Shown here piece by piece: positions 1 to 7,519 of a stretch of 9,942 bases of DNA. Below the pieces are notes generated by a model, which saw nothing but the letters and a program-made list of their open reading frames with translations, was not told the DNA's origin and did not search any database. Each line of letters begins with the position of its first letter. The first letter of the stretch is position 1. The position numbers were made by a program, and so were the translations under genes. Source of the stretch: Alphaproteobacteria bacterium (GTDB lineage: Bacteria > Pseudomonadota > Alphaproteobacteria > RS24); contig JAQWIP010000140.1 of NCBI GenBank assembly GCA_029248825.1, positions 1 to 9,942 of the forward strand, in the 5' to 3' direction.

Positions 1-360
1 GCCAAAGCCTTGGGTGAGATGCACGCGCAGCTTGGCGTATTTTTTCATCATAGGCGGCGATACCGGCGAGCGAATGTCAAATGTTCCGCAAGCGATATGC
101 GCATCGTCCTCGGGCAAAGCCAGACGGCCCGCAATCAGGCCGTGGCCTTCATCAATCTCGGTGATTTCAAATTCATGCGCATCGAACCAGCCAATCGTGC
201 GCGACCAAGCGGTGGAATAATCGACCTGCAAAATGCGCGCCGAAGGCGGTGCCAATTGCATGATGGGCGGGGTAATCTCGACATTGGCGCAGCCCGACAA
301 ACCCACAACCAGCCAAAGCGTGGCCAGTCTCGTTAAATGTTTTTTTGATCTATGTTTCAT
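1..360 (-). CDS. Putative outer-membrane lipoprotein, N-terminal 120 residues (3' end off window)
   Basis: The frame is open from an ATG at 360-358 to the left edge, giving 120 codons and no stop. The product starts with a basic stretch (MKHRSKKHLTR), then a short hydrophobic core and a lipobox LSGC with Cys24, so it is a type II signal peptide: Cys24 would be lipidated and become the mature N-terminus. Residue +2 is Ala rather than Asp, which favours outer-membrane sorting in the enterobacterial rule. A good ribosome site, AAGGTGG, ends a few bases before the ATG. The mature part has charged segments (DYSTAWSRTIGWF, DEGHGLIAGRL) with the feel of small alpha-beta periplasmic lipoprotein domains, but I do not recognise the family. 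It reads away from the window in the same direction as the upstream acetyltransferase gene, 90 bp away. Role unknown; lipoprotein call is firm. Confidence 0.8.
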   Translation of the reverse strand, partial: MKHRSKKHLTRLATLWLVVGLSGCANVEITPPIMQLAPPSARILQVDYSTAWSRTIGWFDAHEFEITEIDEGHGLIAGRLALPEDDAHIACGTFDIRSPVSPPMMKKYAKLRVHLTQGFG

Positions 361-426
361 ATCCCACCTTATTTTTTCAACCAGCGTGGCACGTGCCGCC
401 GCTAAAGGTAAGCAGGCTATTTTCAA

Positions 427-438
427 TAAGTTAACTTA
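427..438. repeat. 12-bp perfect palindrome upstream of the lipoprotein gene
   Basis: TAAGTTAACTTA reads the same on both strands. It lies in the 90-bp gap between the acetyltransferase stop and the lipoprotein start. The same gap also holds the 10-bp palindrome GGCACGTGCC at 388-397. Either could be an operator for the lipoprotein gene; neither has a loop that would make a terminator. I could not place a convincing promoter here. Short AT-rich palindromes can arise by chance. Confidence 0.3.
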
Positions 439-450
439 AGGCAAACAACC

Positions 451-936
451 TCAAAACTCTTGGCGCAACATCACCATGTCGCGCAGCAAGTGTCCGTTGT
501 CGATGATGGGGATTGGGTAGCGGCGGAAGAAATCTTTCAGCACGCCGTCGCGTTTAAACCCGAGTTTTTCATACAGCCGAATTTGCGCATTGCCCATAAC
601 GCCGGGCGTTTCGCCCGTGCCGATTTCCACCGCTTTGACGCCGCGCGTTTTAGCCAGCTCGACCACATGGGCAATCAAAGCGCTGGCCATGCCTTGGCGG
701 CGCATGATGGTGCGCGTGGCGATGTTTTTGATTTCATAGCCATCGGCAATCGGCACGATGACGCAAAGCGCATAGGGGTTTTTGGCCTTGCCGATGCGGA
801 AAATCTCGGCCTCGGCTTGGCTCGGCGGCAGATAATCTAGCACCGCTTCCAGCCAAGGGTCGGCGTCGAGCAGCAAGTCCCAATGGGCGCGGGTCAGCTC
901 GGCCTCGTGTTCTATCTCGTGTTTAATCACGTCCAT
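451..936 (-). CDS. GNAT-family N-acetyltransferase, YvbK-like
   Basis: A 161-residue, single-domain GNAT protein, which would transfer an acetyl group from acetyl-CoA to an amine; the substrate cannot be read from sequence. Motif A, which grips the CoA pyrophosphate, is R79-R80-Q81-G82-M83-A84, the usual Q/RxxGxG/A loop, preceded by the strand YEIKNIAT (68-74). Motif B is seen as LYEKLGF (121-127). The segments EIKNIA, VEIGTGE, LYEKLGF, DFFRRYP, DNG and RDMVMLR match what I remember of the Bacillus YvbK group, so I assign it there with moderate confidence. The ATG at 936 has no clear Shine-Dalgarno sequence. It diverges from erpA across only 49 bp and could share regulatory sequence with it. 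It might be co-transcribed with the lipoprotein gene 90 bp downstream, as no terminator separates them. Confidence 0.85.
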   Translation of the reverse strand: MDVIKHEIEHEAELTRAHWDLLLDADPWLEAVLDYLPPSQAEAEIFRIGKAKNPYALCVIVPIADGYEIKNIATRTIMRRQGMASALIAHVVELAKTRGVKAVEIGTGETPGVMGNAQIRLYEKLGFKRDGVLKDFFRRYPIPIIDNGHLLRDMVMLRQEF

Positions 937-950
937 AAACGCACAATATC

Positions 951-979
951 TTGAATCGTTGTGAAATCCGCCCTATTTA
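951..979 (+). promoter_or_regulatory. Candidate sigma-70-type promoter for erpA
   Basis: TTGAAT (951-956) and TATTTA (974-979) are separated by 17 bp. The match is modest (4/6 and 3/6). If used, transcription would start at or next to the erpA ATG at 986, giving a leaderless mRNA, which agrees with the lack of a Shine-Dalgarno sequence there. A GANTC site (GAATC, 953-957) overlaps the -35 box. Confidence 0.35.
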
Positions 980-985
980 AAAGCT

Positions 986-1318
986 ATGGAAGAAAACCAA
1001 TTCGGTATCTCCGAGAGTGCTGCGGCGCAAATCGGAAAAATTCTCGCCACCGAGGCAGACGGCGCGTGCTTGCGCGTGGCCGTGCAAGGTGGCGGCTGTT
1101 CTGGCTTTTCTTATGTCTTCTCCATCGATGCCCAACAAACGCCTGAAGACCTTGTGGTCTCGCGCGATGGCGTCACGGTTTTGGTCGATGATATGTCGCT
1201 GCAATTTATGCAAGGCAGCGAGATTGATTGGGTCGATGATTTAATCGGCGCGAGCTTTCAAATTAAAAACCCGAATGCGACCGCCAATTGCGGCTGCGGC
1301 ACGAGCTTTGACGTCTGA
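986..1318 (+). CDS. erpA: Iron-sulfur cluster insertion protein ErpA (A-type carrier)
   Basis: A 110-residue HesB/IscA-type carrier that accepts an Fe-S cluster from the assembly scaffold and passes it to apo-enzymes in the cytoplasm. The three ligand cysteines are all present: Cys38 in GGGCSGF and Cys102 and Cys104 in NCGCGTSF near the C-terminus. The segments DDMSLQFMQGSEIDWVDDL and NPNATANCGCG resemble E. coli ErpA (DPMSLQYL...NPNATSTCGCG) more than IscA or SufA, and no isc or suf genes are nearby. An extra Cys28 is not part of the known site. The ATG at 986 gives the usual length and has no Shine-Dalgarno sequence. Its stop TGA (1316-1318) overlaps the ATG of xthA (1318-1320), so the two are translationally coupled; I recall erpA-xthA as a common alphaproteobacterial pair. 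Confidence 0.93.
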   Translation: MEENQFGISESAAAQIGKILATEADGACLRVAVQGGGCSGFSYVFSIDAQQTPEDLVVSRDGVTVLVDDMSLQFMQGSEIDWVDDLIGASFQIKNPNATANCGCGTSFDV

Positions 1319-2112
1319 TGAAAATTGCTAGCTGGAATGTGAACTCAATCAAGGCGCGCCTGCCCAATGTGCTGCGCTGGCTGAGCGAAGAACAACCCGA
1401 TATCGTGGGGCTACAAGAATTAAAATGCGTCGATGAAGCTTTCCCGCGCGCCGACATTGAGGCGCTGGGCTATAACGTCGAAACGCACGGGCAGAAAACC
1501 TATAATGGCGTGGCGCTTCTTTCCAAATTGCCGCTCGAAGATGTCTCGCGCGGCTTGCCAGATTTTGAAGACGAACAATCGCGCTATATCGAAGCTGTGG
1601 TCTCGACCGAAAAAGGGGCTTTGCGCGTGGCATCGCTATATTTGCCCAATGGCAATCCGGTCGGCGACGATGGGCAGCACGAAAAATATTTGTATAAATT
1701 AAACTGGATGAAGGCGCTGCAAGCCCACGCCAAAACGCTTTTGTCTTACGAAGAAGCGTTCATCCTATCGGGCGATTATAACGTCATCCAACAGCCCGAA
1801 GATTGCTATAACCCCGAAGGCTGGGAAGGCGATGCGCTGTATCGCCCCGAAACCCACGCCGCGTTTCGCGCCATCGTAAACCTCGGGCTGACCGAGGCCG
1901 TGGCCTCGCTGGCGCAGACGGGCGATGACACTTATACGTTTTGGGATTATCAGGCCGGTGCCTGGCCAAAGAACAATGGCATTCGCATTGACCATCATCT
2001 GATGTCGCCGCTGGCGGCGGATCTGCTCGCCAGTTTCGACATTCATAGCCATACGCGCGATTGGGAAAAACCCTCCGACCATGTGCCTGTGGTGATTGAG
2101 GTCGACGCTTAA
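1318..2112 (+). CDS. xthA: Exodeoxyribonuclease III (AP endonuclease, Xth)
   Basis: A 264-residue enzyme of the exonuclease III branch of the EEP superfamily. It cuts 5' to abasic sites and removes 3' blocking groups in base excision repair. All expected active-site residues are visible: Asn7 (SWNVNS), metal ligand Glu34 (LQELK), Tyr108 (SLYLPNG), Asp153 and Asn155 (SGDYNV), Asp225 (IRIDHHL) and the Asp254-His255 pair (KPSDHVPV). The length is typical of the family (E. coli 268). The ATG at 1318 lies in TGATG, overlapping the erpA stop; there is no separate Shine-Dalgarno sequence, so translation probably restarts after erpA. The pairing with an Fe-S carrier suggests joint expression of housekeeping and oxidative-damage functions, but no regulator site is seen. 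Confidence 0.96.
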   Translation: MKIASWNVNSIKARLPNVLRWLSEEQPDIVGLQELKCVDEAFPRADIEALGYNVETHGQKTYNGVALLSKLPLEDVSRGLPDFEDEQSRYIEAVVSTEKGALRVASLYLPNGNPVGDDGQHEKYLYKLNWMKALQAHAKTLLSYEEAFILSGDYNVIQQPEDCYNPEGWEGDALYRPETHAAFRAIVNLGLTEAVASLAQTGDDTYTFWDYQAGAWPKNNGIRIDHHLMSPLAADLLASFDIHSHTRDWEKPSDHVPVVIEVDA

Positions 2113-2127
2113 GCACGTGCCTCGACA

Positions 2128-2145
2128 CGCGAGCTTTTTCTCGCG
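2128..2145 (+). terminator. Hairpin after xthA, possible weak terminator or attenuator
   Basis: CGCGAG (2128-2133) and CTCGCG (2140-2145) form a perfect 6-bp stem around the loop CTTTTT. It lies 16 bp after the xthA stop and 30 bp before the permease start. No T-tract follows (CCCCTCGCC), so it is not a standard intrinsic terminator. It may instead lower expression of the permease relative to erpA-xthA or stabilise the upstream mRNA. Confidence 0.3.
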
Positions 2146-2175
2146 CCCCTCGCCAAATCATCTACACTCGCCGTC

Positions 2176-2922
2176 ATGGAAACAGCCCTACTCTTTTTGG
2201 CCGGCTTGGTTGGCGGCACGATGAACGCACTGGCAGGCGGCGGCAGTGGCATTACCTTTGCCGCTTTGGTGTTCACTGGCATGCCGCCCATCATCGCCAA
2301 TGCCACCAATACATTCGCCGCCACTTTCGGCTATATCACCGGCGTCTTGGGCTATCGACAGCATATGGGCGGCATGGGCAAAGACTTGCTTTGGCAAGCG
2401 CCTCTGGTGTTTATCGGAGGGCTATTGGGCGGCTATGCTTTGCTGCAAACCGATGCCGATGTCTTTGCGGCGGCCGTGCCTTGGTTGTTATTATTCGCCA
2501 CCCTTTTGTTTATGGCGGGGCCGCAATTGGAACGTTTGGCCGCACGCTTTGGCGGACGCCGCGTGCAAATGGCAGGCGCGCTGGCTTTGTTTTTAACCTG
2601 CATCTATGGCGGCTATTTCCAAGGCGGCTATGGCATTCTCACCCTCGCCGCTTTATCGCTGTCTGGCTATACGGCCGTGCGCGCCATGAACGGGCTGAAG
2701 CTGGTGTTCGCCACGATATCCTCTATCGCCGCGCTTCTTTTGTTCGCGCTGGAAGGCAAGATTGATTATGTCGGCGGGCTGGCCGTGATCGTCGGCATTG
2801 GCATCGGCAGCTATGGCGCCGCGCGATGGACCAACCATATTTCAGACTCCAACGTCAAACGCGCCAGTATTGCCGTCTGCCTTTTGGTGACGGGCTATGC
2901 GTTTTTCATCGATTATCGTTAA
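2176..2922 (+). CDS. TauE/SafE-family membrane permease
   Basis: A 248-residue hydrophobic protein with about seven or eight membrane segments, of the TauE/SafE (formerly DUF81) family, whose members export sulfite or sulfoacetate or move other small organic anions. The N-terminal half holds the family pattern: MNALAGGGSGITFAALVFTG (16-35), then MPPIIANATNT (36-46), then GVLGYR (56-61). The second half has the repeat-like YGGYFQGGYGILTLAAL (144-160) and AMNGLKL (170-176). The likely topology is two related halves in the inner membrane. The substrate cannot be inferred, since no sulfur-metabolism gene is next to it. The ATG at 2176 has no clear Shine-Dalgarno sequence. The gene lies 63 bp after xthA on the same strand, so read-through is possible, and its stop is 14 bp from the convergent valS stop. 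Confidence 0.88.
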   Translation: METALLFLAGLVGGTMNALAGGGSGITFAALVFTGMPPIIANATNTFAATFGYITGVLGYRQHMGGMGKDLLWQAPLVFIGGLLGGYALLQTDADVFAAAVPWLLLFATLLFMAGPQLERLAARFGGRRVQMAGALALFLTCIYGGYFQGGYGILTLAALSLSGYTAVRAMNGLKLVFATISSIAALLLFALEGKIDYVGGLAVIVGIGIGSYGAARWTNHISDSNVKRASIAVCLLVTGYAFFIDYR

Positions 2923-2936
2923 ACCTTACAGCTAAA

Positions 2937-5624
2937 TTATCCGAGCCGTTTCAGCGCTTCGCCTAATTTATCGCGCCGCGCTTCTTCTTCGGCGAGGCGC
3001 GCTTTATTCTCGTCGATAACCGCCGCAGGCGCTTTGTCCAAGAAACCTTGATTGTTCAGCTTGCCAGAAATTTTCTTAATTTCTATTTCCACCTTGCCGA
3101 TATCTTTTTGCAGACGCGCCCGCTCGGCATCGACATCAATCACATCGGTTAGCGGCAAAGCCAGAACCGCCTCGCCCAACACAGCCTGCACCGCGCCTTC
3201 GGGAACCGCATCGGCCAGCGTGATATCTTCCAACCGCGCCAACCGTTGCAACACGGCTCCGGTTTCGCTCAATCGGTTTTGGGTTTCCGCATTGGCGCCA
3301 ATCACCACCAGCGGCACGCGCGCGCCAGCCGGCACATTCATCTCCGAGCGCACCGAGCGAATTTCGCTAATCGCGTCAATCATCCACGTCACTTCCACAT
3401 CGGCTTTTTCGTTCACCAAAGTCTCGGGCAAGCTCGGCCAGACATCCAACATTAAGTGATTGTCGCGCGCGCCCGTTTTCGCCCATAGCTCTTCGGTGAC
3501 AAATGGCATGAAGGGATGCAGCAGGCGCAGCGCATTTTCCAGCGCCCATTTGGTGGCCGCTTGCACTTCCGCTTTTTGCGCGTCGGCGGCGGTGTTGTCA
3601 TTTTGCAGAGCGGGTTTGGCCAGCTCGACATACCAATCGCAAAAACTATTCCAGATGAATTGATACACGCCATTGGCCGCATCGTTAAAGCGATAGGCTT
3701 CTAGGGCTTGTGTCACATTGTTTTGAGTGCGCACCACTTCACCGACCAGCCATTGGGTCAGCGGCCGACTGGCACTGGCGGGGTCGAAACCGTCTGCCTC
3801 AAAGCAGCCGTTCATATCGCAAAAGCGGGCTGCGTTCCAAAGCTTGGTGGCGAAATTGCGATAGCCTTCGACGCGGCTCTCGGACAATTTAATGTCGCGC
3901 CCCATGGCCGCCATGGCCGACAAAGTAAAGCGCAAAGCATCGGCGCCATAGCGGTCGATAAGCTCCAGCGGGTCGACGACATTGCCTTTTGACTTCGACA
4001 TTTTGGCGCCTTTTTCGTCGCGCACCAGCGCGTGAACATAGACCGTGTGAAACGGCACTTCGCCATCCATGAAATGCAGGCCGCTCATCATCATCCGCGC
4101 GACCCAGAAAAAGATAATATCAAAACCCGTCACCAGCACATCGGTTTTATAATGGCGCTCCAGCTCGGGGGTCTGGTCTGGCCAGCCCAAAGTCGAGAAC
4201 GGCCAAAGCGCCGAGGAGAACCATGTGTCCAACACATCTTCATCGCGTGTAAGAGCCACGCCCTCGCCGGCTTGCGCTTGCGCCGCCGCCTCATCTTCGC
4301 CGACATAGACATTGCCATCCGCTTCATACCAAGCGGGAATTTGATGGCCCCACCACAGCTGGCGCGAAATGCACCACGGCTGAATATTGCGCATCCATTC
4401 GAAATAGGTTTTGTCCCAATTCGGCGGCACGAATTTTGTCGCGCCCGAAGTCACCGCTTCTATCGCGGGCTTGGCCATAGTCTGTGCATCGACATACCAT
4501 TGGTCGGTCAGCCACGGCTCGATGACCTGATTGGAGCGGTCGCCATAAGGCACCATATGGGTGTCGGGTTCAATCTTCTCGACCAGCCCAAGGTCTTCCA
4601 AAGTCGCGACAATTTTCTTGCGCGCCGCATAGCGGTCGAGCCCATGCCAGTCTTCTTTGGCAGGCATGTCGTCAAAACCTTCGTCGGATAAATCGACACA
4701 AGCCTTTTGGTCGAGCATGTTCAAAGCGGCCAGCCCACAACGCTTGCCGACTTCGAAATCGTTGAAATCATGCGCCGGCGTAATCTTCACCGCGCCCGAG
4801 CCTTTTTCGGGGTCGGCATAGTCATCGGCGACAATCGGGATGCGCCGCCCGACAATCGGCAGCACGACAAATTTACCGATTAAAGATTGATAGCGTTCAT
4901 CGTCTGGATGCACGGCCACGCCGGTATCGCCCAACATGGTTTCTGGCCGCGTGGTCGCCACGGTAATATGCCCCGAGCCATCTTCCAGCGGATAGTTAAA
5001 ATGCCACAAGTGGCTATTGGTTTCGCGCTGTTCCACTTCCAAATCGGAGATGGCGGTCAACAGACCCGGATCCCAATTAACCAGACGCTTGTCTTTATAA
5101 ATCAAACCCTGCTGGTGCAGCGTCACGAAAACTTTGACGACAGCTTTCGACAGCCCCTCGTCCATGGTGAAGCGCTCGCGGCTCCAATCGCAACTGGCGC
5201 CGAGACGGCGCAATTGCTGGGTGATGGTCGAGCCGCTTTCTTCTTTCCATTGCCAGACGCGTTCGAGAAACTTTTCGCGTCCCATATCGCGCCGGCTCTC
5301 TTGTCCCTGCTCGGCCAATTGGCGTTCCACCACCATTTGCGTGGCAATGCCCGCATGGTCCGTGCCAGGTTGCCAAAGAACATCGCGCCCGCGCATCCGC
5401 TCGAAGCGGCACAAAATATCTTGCAGCGTATTGTTGAGCGCATGTCCCATGTGCAAACTGCCCGTCACATTGGGCGGCGGAATGACGATGGTGTAAGGCT
5501 CGGCCTCTGGCACGCGTCCGGCTTTGAAACACCCGCTGGTTTCCCACGTCTCATAGAGGCGAATTTCCAGCGAGCTGGGATCGAAAATTTTATCGAGTTT
5601 CTGGGCGGGCGTGGTATCGGACAT
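2937..5624 (-). CDS. valS: Valyl-tRNA synthetase
   Basis: An 895-residue class Ia synthetase that charges tRNA-Val with valine in the cytoplasm. The Rossmann fold carries the HIGH-type signature HMGH (58-61, in PPPNVTGSLHMGH) and the KMSKS loop (541-545), both intact. The inserted CP1 editing domain, which clears mischarged threonine, is marked by TTRPETMLGDTGVAVHP (224-240) and AHDFNDFEVG (284-293). WCISRQLWWGHQIPAW (417-432) is typical of ValRS. The last 65 or so residues form a charged coiled coil (VDAERARLQKDIGKVEIEIKK onward), the C-terminal arm that separates ValRS from IleRS and LeuRS. The length fits bacterial ValRS. The 116-bp leader (5625-5740) carries no clear promoter, only a weak 5-bp stem (5659-5663 with 5672-5676); GAAGAG upstream of the ATG may serve as ribosome site. 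It is probably the last gene of the operon with popZ, and no terminator is visible after it. Confidence 0.98.
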   Translation of the reverse strand: MSDTTPAQKLDKIFDPSSLEIRLYETWETSGCFKAGRVPEAEPYTIVIPPPNVTGSLHMGHALNNTLQDILCRFERMRGRDVLWQPGTDHAGIATQMVVERQLAEQGQESRRDMGREKFLERVWQWKEESGSTITQQLRRLGASCDWSRERFTMDEGLSKAVVKVFVTLHQQGLIYKDKRLVNWDPGLLTAISDLEVEQRETNSHLWHFNYPLEDGSGHITVATTRPETMLGDTGVAVHPDDERYQSLIGKFVVLPIVGRRIPIVADDYADPEKGSGAVKITPAHDFNDFEVGKRCGLAALNMLDQKACVDLSDEGFDDMPAKEDWHGLDRYAARKKIVATLEDLGLVEKIEPDTHMVPYGDRSNQVIEPWLTDQWYVDAQTMAKPAIEAVTSGATKFVPPNWDKTYFEWMRNIQPWCISRQLWWGHQIPAWYEADGNVYVGEDEAAAQAQAGEGVALTRDEDVLDTWFSSALWPFSTLGWPDQTPELERHYKTDVLVTGFDIIFFWVARMMMSGLHFMDGEVPFHTVYVHALVRDEKGAKMSKSKGNVVDPLELIDRYGADALRFTLSAMAAMGRDIKLSESRVEGYRNFATKLWNAARFCDMNGCFEADGFDPASASRPLTQWLVGEVVRTQNNVTQALEAYRFNDAANGVYQFIWNSFCDWYVELAKPALQNDNTAADAQKAEVQAATKWALENALRLLHPFMPFVTEELWAKTGARDNHLMLDVWPSLPETLVNEKADVEVTWMIDAISEIRSVRSEMNVPAGARVPLVVIGANAETQNRLSETGAVLQRLARLEDITLADAVPEGAVQAVLGEAVLALPLTDVIDVDAERARLQKDIGKVEIEIKKISGKLNNQGFLDKAPAAVIDENKARLAEEEARRDKLGEALKRLG

Positions 5625-5740
5625 AAAGACTAAACTCTTCGCAAGTCACTTCAGGGAAAGCAGCACGGTTTCTGCTATTTGGAGTTACACCAAGCCGTCT
5701 TAAATCTCAAGGGTTGGCCGCGCTTATATGCCAAAACGCC

Positions 5741-6067
5741 TCACGAATTTCGCAGGCTTTTGAGCATTAAGCCGCGCATTTCATCGCGCAAGATGCACTC
5801 CATCAGCGGCGGCAAAGACTGCTCCATCCACTGGTTCAACAAAGGGTCGAGGCGTTCGAGTATCAGCAATTCCAACAAAGTCGGCGGCTGTTGGGTGCCA
5901 CCGCCCAAGCGATGCAAAGCCGCCTCAATGCGCGATTGCGCCGCGTCAGAGGCCATGTGCAAATCTTCGCCATCCGACATAACCGCCTGCTCCGCCTCGA
6001 TAATTCGGCGGATGGCGAGAATAACTTCATCTTGTGACTTTACGTCTTTTTCGTCTGTTGTGCTCAT
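5741..6067 (-). CDS. popZ: PopZ-type polar organizing protein (DUF2497), short form
   Basis: A 108-residue protein with the two conserved ends of PopZ, the alphaproteobacterial protein that forms a polar condensate and there holds ParB-bound centromeres and cell-cycle kinases. Residues 13-26 (DEVILAIRRIIEAE) match the N-terminal client-binding helix (EEILASIRRII in Caulobacter). Residues 64-102 (LLELLILERLDPLLNQWMEQ, then SLPPLMECILRDEMRG) match the C-terminal oligomerisation helices, including the hallmark L-x-x-W-x-x-x-x-L-P-P-L. The middle is very short (about residues 27-62) and lacks the long Pro/Glu/Asp-rich linker; Caulobacter PopZ is 177 residues. I chose the ATG at 6067; an in-frame TTG at 6082 would add five residues, but its leader has no ribosome site. 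The placement between a TolC gene (71 bp) and valS (116 bp) on the same strand fits the alphaproteobacterial order. Confidence 0.85.
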   Translation of the reverse strand: MSTTDEKDVKSQDEVILAIRRIIEAEQAVMSDGEDLHMASDAAQSRIEAALHRLGGGTQQPPTLLELLILERLDPLLNQWMEQSLPPLMECILRDEMRGLMLKSLRNS

Positions 6068-6138
6068 GCCGTTCAACCCCAATTTCAGGATACGCCAACT
6101 GCCCCAAACTTAACCGGGGGAAATACACAACCATTTTA

Positions 6139-7491
6139 CTATTTACGCGACGCCACTTCGGCCGGTTTGATGCGCAACCGCTTCGCGGTCAGACGCCCCA
6201 TCGTGGCCAGCAAATTATAGGCCGCGAGATATTCATCCCGCTCGGCTTGCACCAAAGCCACATTGGCATCGAGGCGCAATTGCTCGGCATTCAACACATC
6301 CAAATTGGTGCGCGTGCCAAGCCGGTTTTCCTGCCGCACGCCTTCTAACGCCAATTCCGCCGCTTTGATTTGCTCTTTGGTCGCCCCGATGGACGACTTG
6401 GTGGCGGCCACATTATGCCAAGCCACCACAACCTCGCGCTCCAGCGTATTGGAGGCAACGTGAATATTGCTCTTCAGCGCATTATTATAATCGCGGGCGC
6501 CATAAATAGCCGCGATGGAACGCCCGCCTCGGAACAAAGGCACGTTTAATTGCACTTGCACGCTGGCCGTATCAATATCCACTTTCGCCGAGCCATTGGG
6601 GTTTTCATTGCGAATATAACTGCCCTTCAAATTGATTGTCGGCAAGGCACTGCCGATGGTGCTGAGGCTGTTAAACTTGCCCGAGGTGGCCATTTCTTGG
6701 GCGGTCTTTAACAGAGGGCTTTCTTTGCGCGCGATGCTCAAGGCGCGGTCTAGGGTGCGCGGCAAGCGCGGCAATTTGGTCGGTTTGACCAATTTATCCG
6801 CTTCCACGCCAACAACTTCGCGGTAGACGGCGCGCGCGCCATGCAGCGCGCTTTGTGCCACCAAACGTTGCGTCAAAGCGCCCGCCGTGGCGGCTTCCGA
6901 TTGCGCCACATCGGTGCGCGTAACCACGCCCACGCTAAAGCGATCTTTTACCGCCGATAATTGCTTTTCCAAAACCGTGACGTTTTTCTCGCGCAATTGC
7001 AAAACCGATTGCGCTTGCAGCACATCCAAATAGGCGGCGATGGAGGACAATAAAATCTGCTGTTCGGTGCCGGTTAACTTGGCTTCTTCGGAGCGAATTT
7101 CCGCGCGCTTGGCGCGAAACGCATTAAGGTTTTTGCCGCTGGTGAACAATTGCTGCGTCAGTTGCAAGCCATAGCTGTCGCTATCGGTCAAATCGGTTTC
7201 ATACATGGGCCTGCTCATGGAATTGACGGCTTCTCGGGAATAGACATTCTTGGCATCGGTATCGCTGCGGGTCTCGCTGACGAAAGCGGTGACTTGCGGC
7301 AGCATATCGGCCAGCGTGACGAATTGGGTCACGTAAAGCGCCTCATAATTCGAGCGCGCCGCCGACAAAGAAGGATTGCGCGCCAGCGTTTGCGATAAAG
7401 CGCCTTGGAGCGTTTCCGCCTGCGCTGGCAGGCTCGTCATGCTAATGGCCAGAGCCGTTATGGCTATGAGCGATTGTTTTCTTTTTCTCAT
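6139..7491 (-). CDS. tolC: TolC-family outer-membrane efflux/secretion channel
   Basis: A 450-residue outer-membrane channel subunit; three copies would form the barrel and periplasmic tunnel used by type I secretion and RND or ABC efflux pumps. A Sec signal peptide is clear: MRKRKQ, a hydrophobic core, then LPAQA with cleavage after Ala25. The mature part shows two outer-membrane-efflux repeats: the first from TLQGALSQTLARNPSLSAARSN with AYLDVLQAQ and GVVTRTDVAQSEA, the second from LDRALSIARKESPLL with QVQLNVPLFRGGRS, then ALEGVRQENRLGTRTNLDVL, where GTRTNLDVLNAEQ is the classic second-repeat motif. The C-terminus ends soon after (RIKPAEVASRK), without a long tail. No membrane-fusion or inner-membrane pump gene is in the window, so the partner is unknown. 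The ATG at 7491 is 51 bp after the methyltransferase stop; that gap holds a GC-rich hairpin and a GANTC site. Confidence 0.94.
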   Translation of the reverse strand: MRKRKQSLIAITALAISMTSLPAQAETLQGALSQTLARNPSLSAARSNYEALYVTQFVTLADMLPQVTAFVSETRSDTDAKNVYSREAVNSMSRPMYETDLTDSDSYGLQLTQQLFTSGKNLNAFRAKRAEIRSEEAKLTGTEQQILLSSIAAYLDVLQAQSVLQLREKNVTVLEKQLSAVKDRFSVGVVTRTDVAQSEAATAGALTQRLVAQSALHGARAVYREVVGVEADKLVKPTKLPRLPRTLDRALSIARKESPLLKTAQEMATSGKFNSLSTIGSALPTINLKGSYIRNENPNGSAKVDIDTASVQVQLNVPLFRGGRSIAAIYGARDYNNALKSNIHVASNTLEREVVVAWHNVAATKSSIGATKEQIKAAELALEGVRQENRLGTRTNLDVLNAEQLRLDANVALVQAERDEYLAAYNLLATMGRLTAKRLRIKPAEVASRK

Positions 7492-7519
7492 ATCTCTATC
7501 CCGCCTGATTCTGAGAGAG

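Noticed and set aside
361..450. Intrinsic terminator for the acetyltransferase gene at GGCACGTGCC
   Set aside because: The palindrome has no room for a loop beyond a 3-bp stem, and no T-tract follows on the minus strand.
4032..4691. A 219-codon plus-strand open frame opposite the middle of valS
   Set aside because: Again fully antisense to intact valS, with a low-complexity, basic, histidine- and arginine-rich product typical of a shadow frame.
4887..5633. A 248-codon open frame on the plus strand opposite the valS N-terminal half
   Set aside because: It lies wholly antisense to valS, whose motifs are unambiguous; the translated product has no recognisable domain, and no ribosome site was seen. 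Long antisense frames are common in GC-rich genes.
5625..5740. A T-box-like or other riboswitch in the valS leader
   Set aside because: T-boxes are not expected in this group; I found neither a specifier-like structure nor the T-box consensus, only a weak 5-bp stem without a T-tract.
6068..6082. A TTG start at 6082 for the PopZ-type protein
   Set aside because: No ribosome site precedes it, and the conserved N-terminal helix is equally complete from the ATG at 6067.
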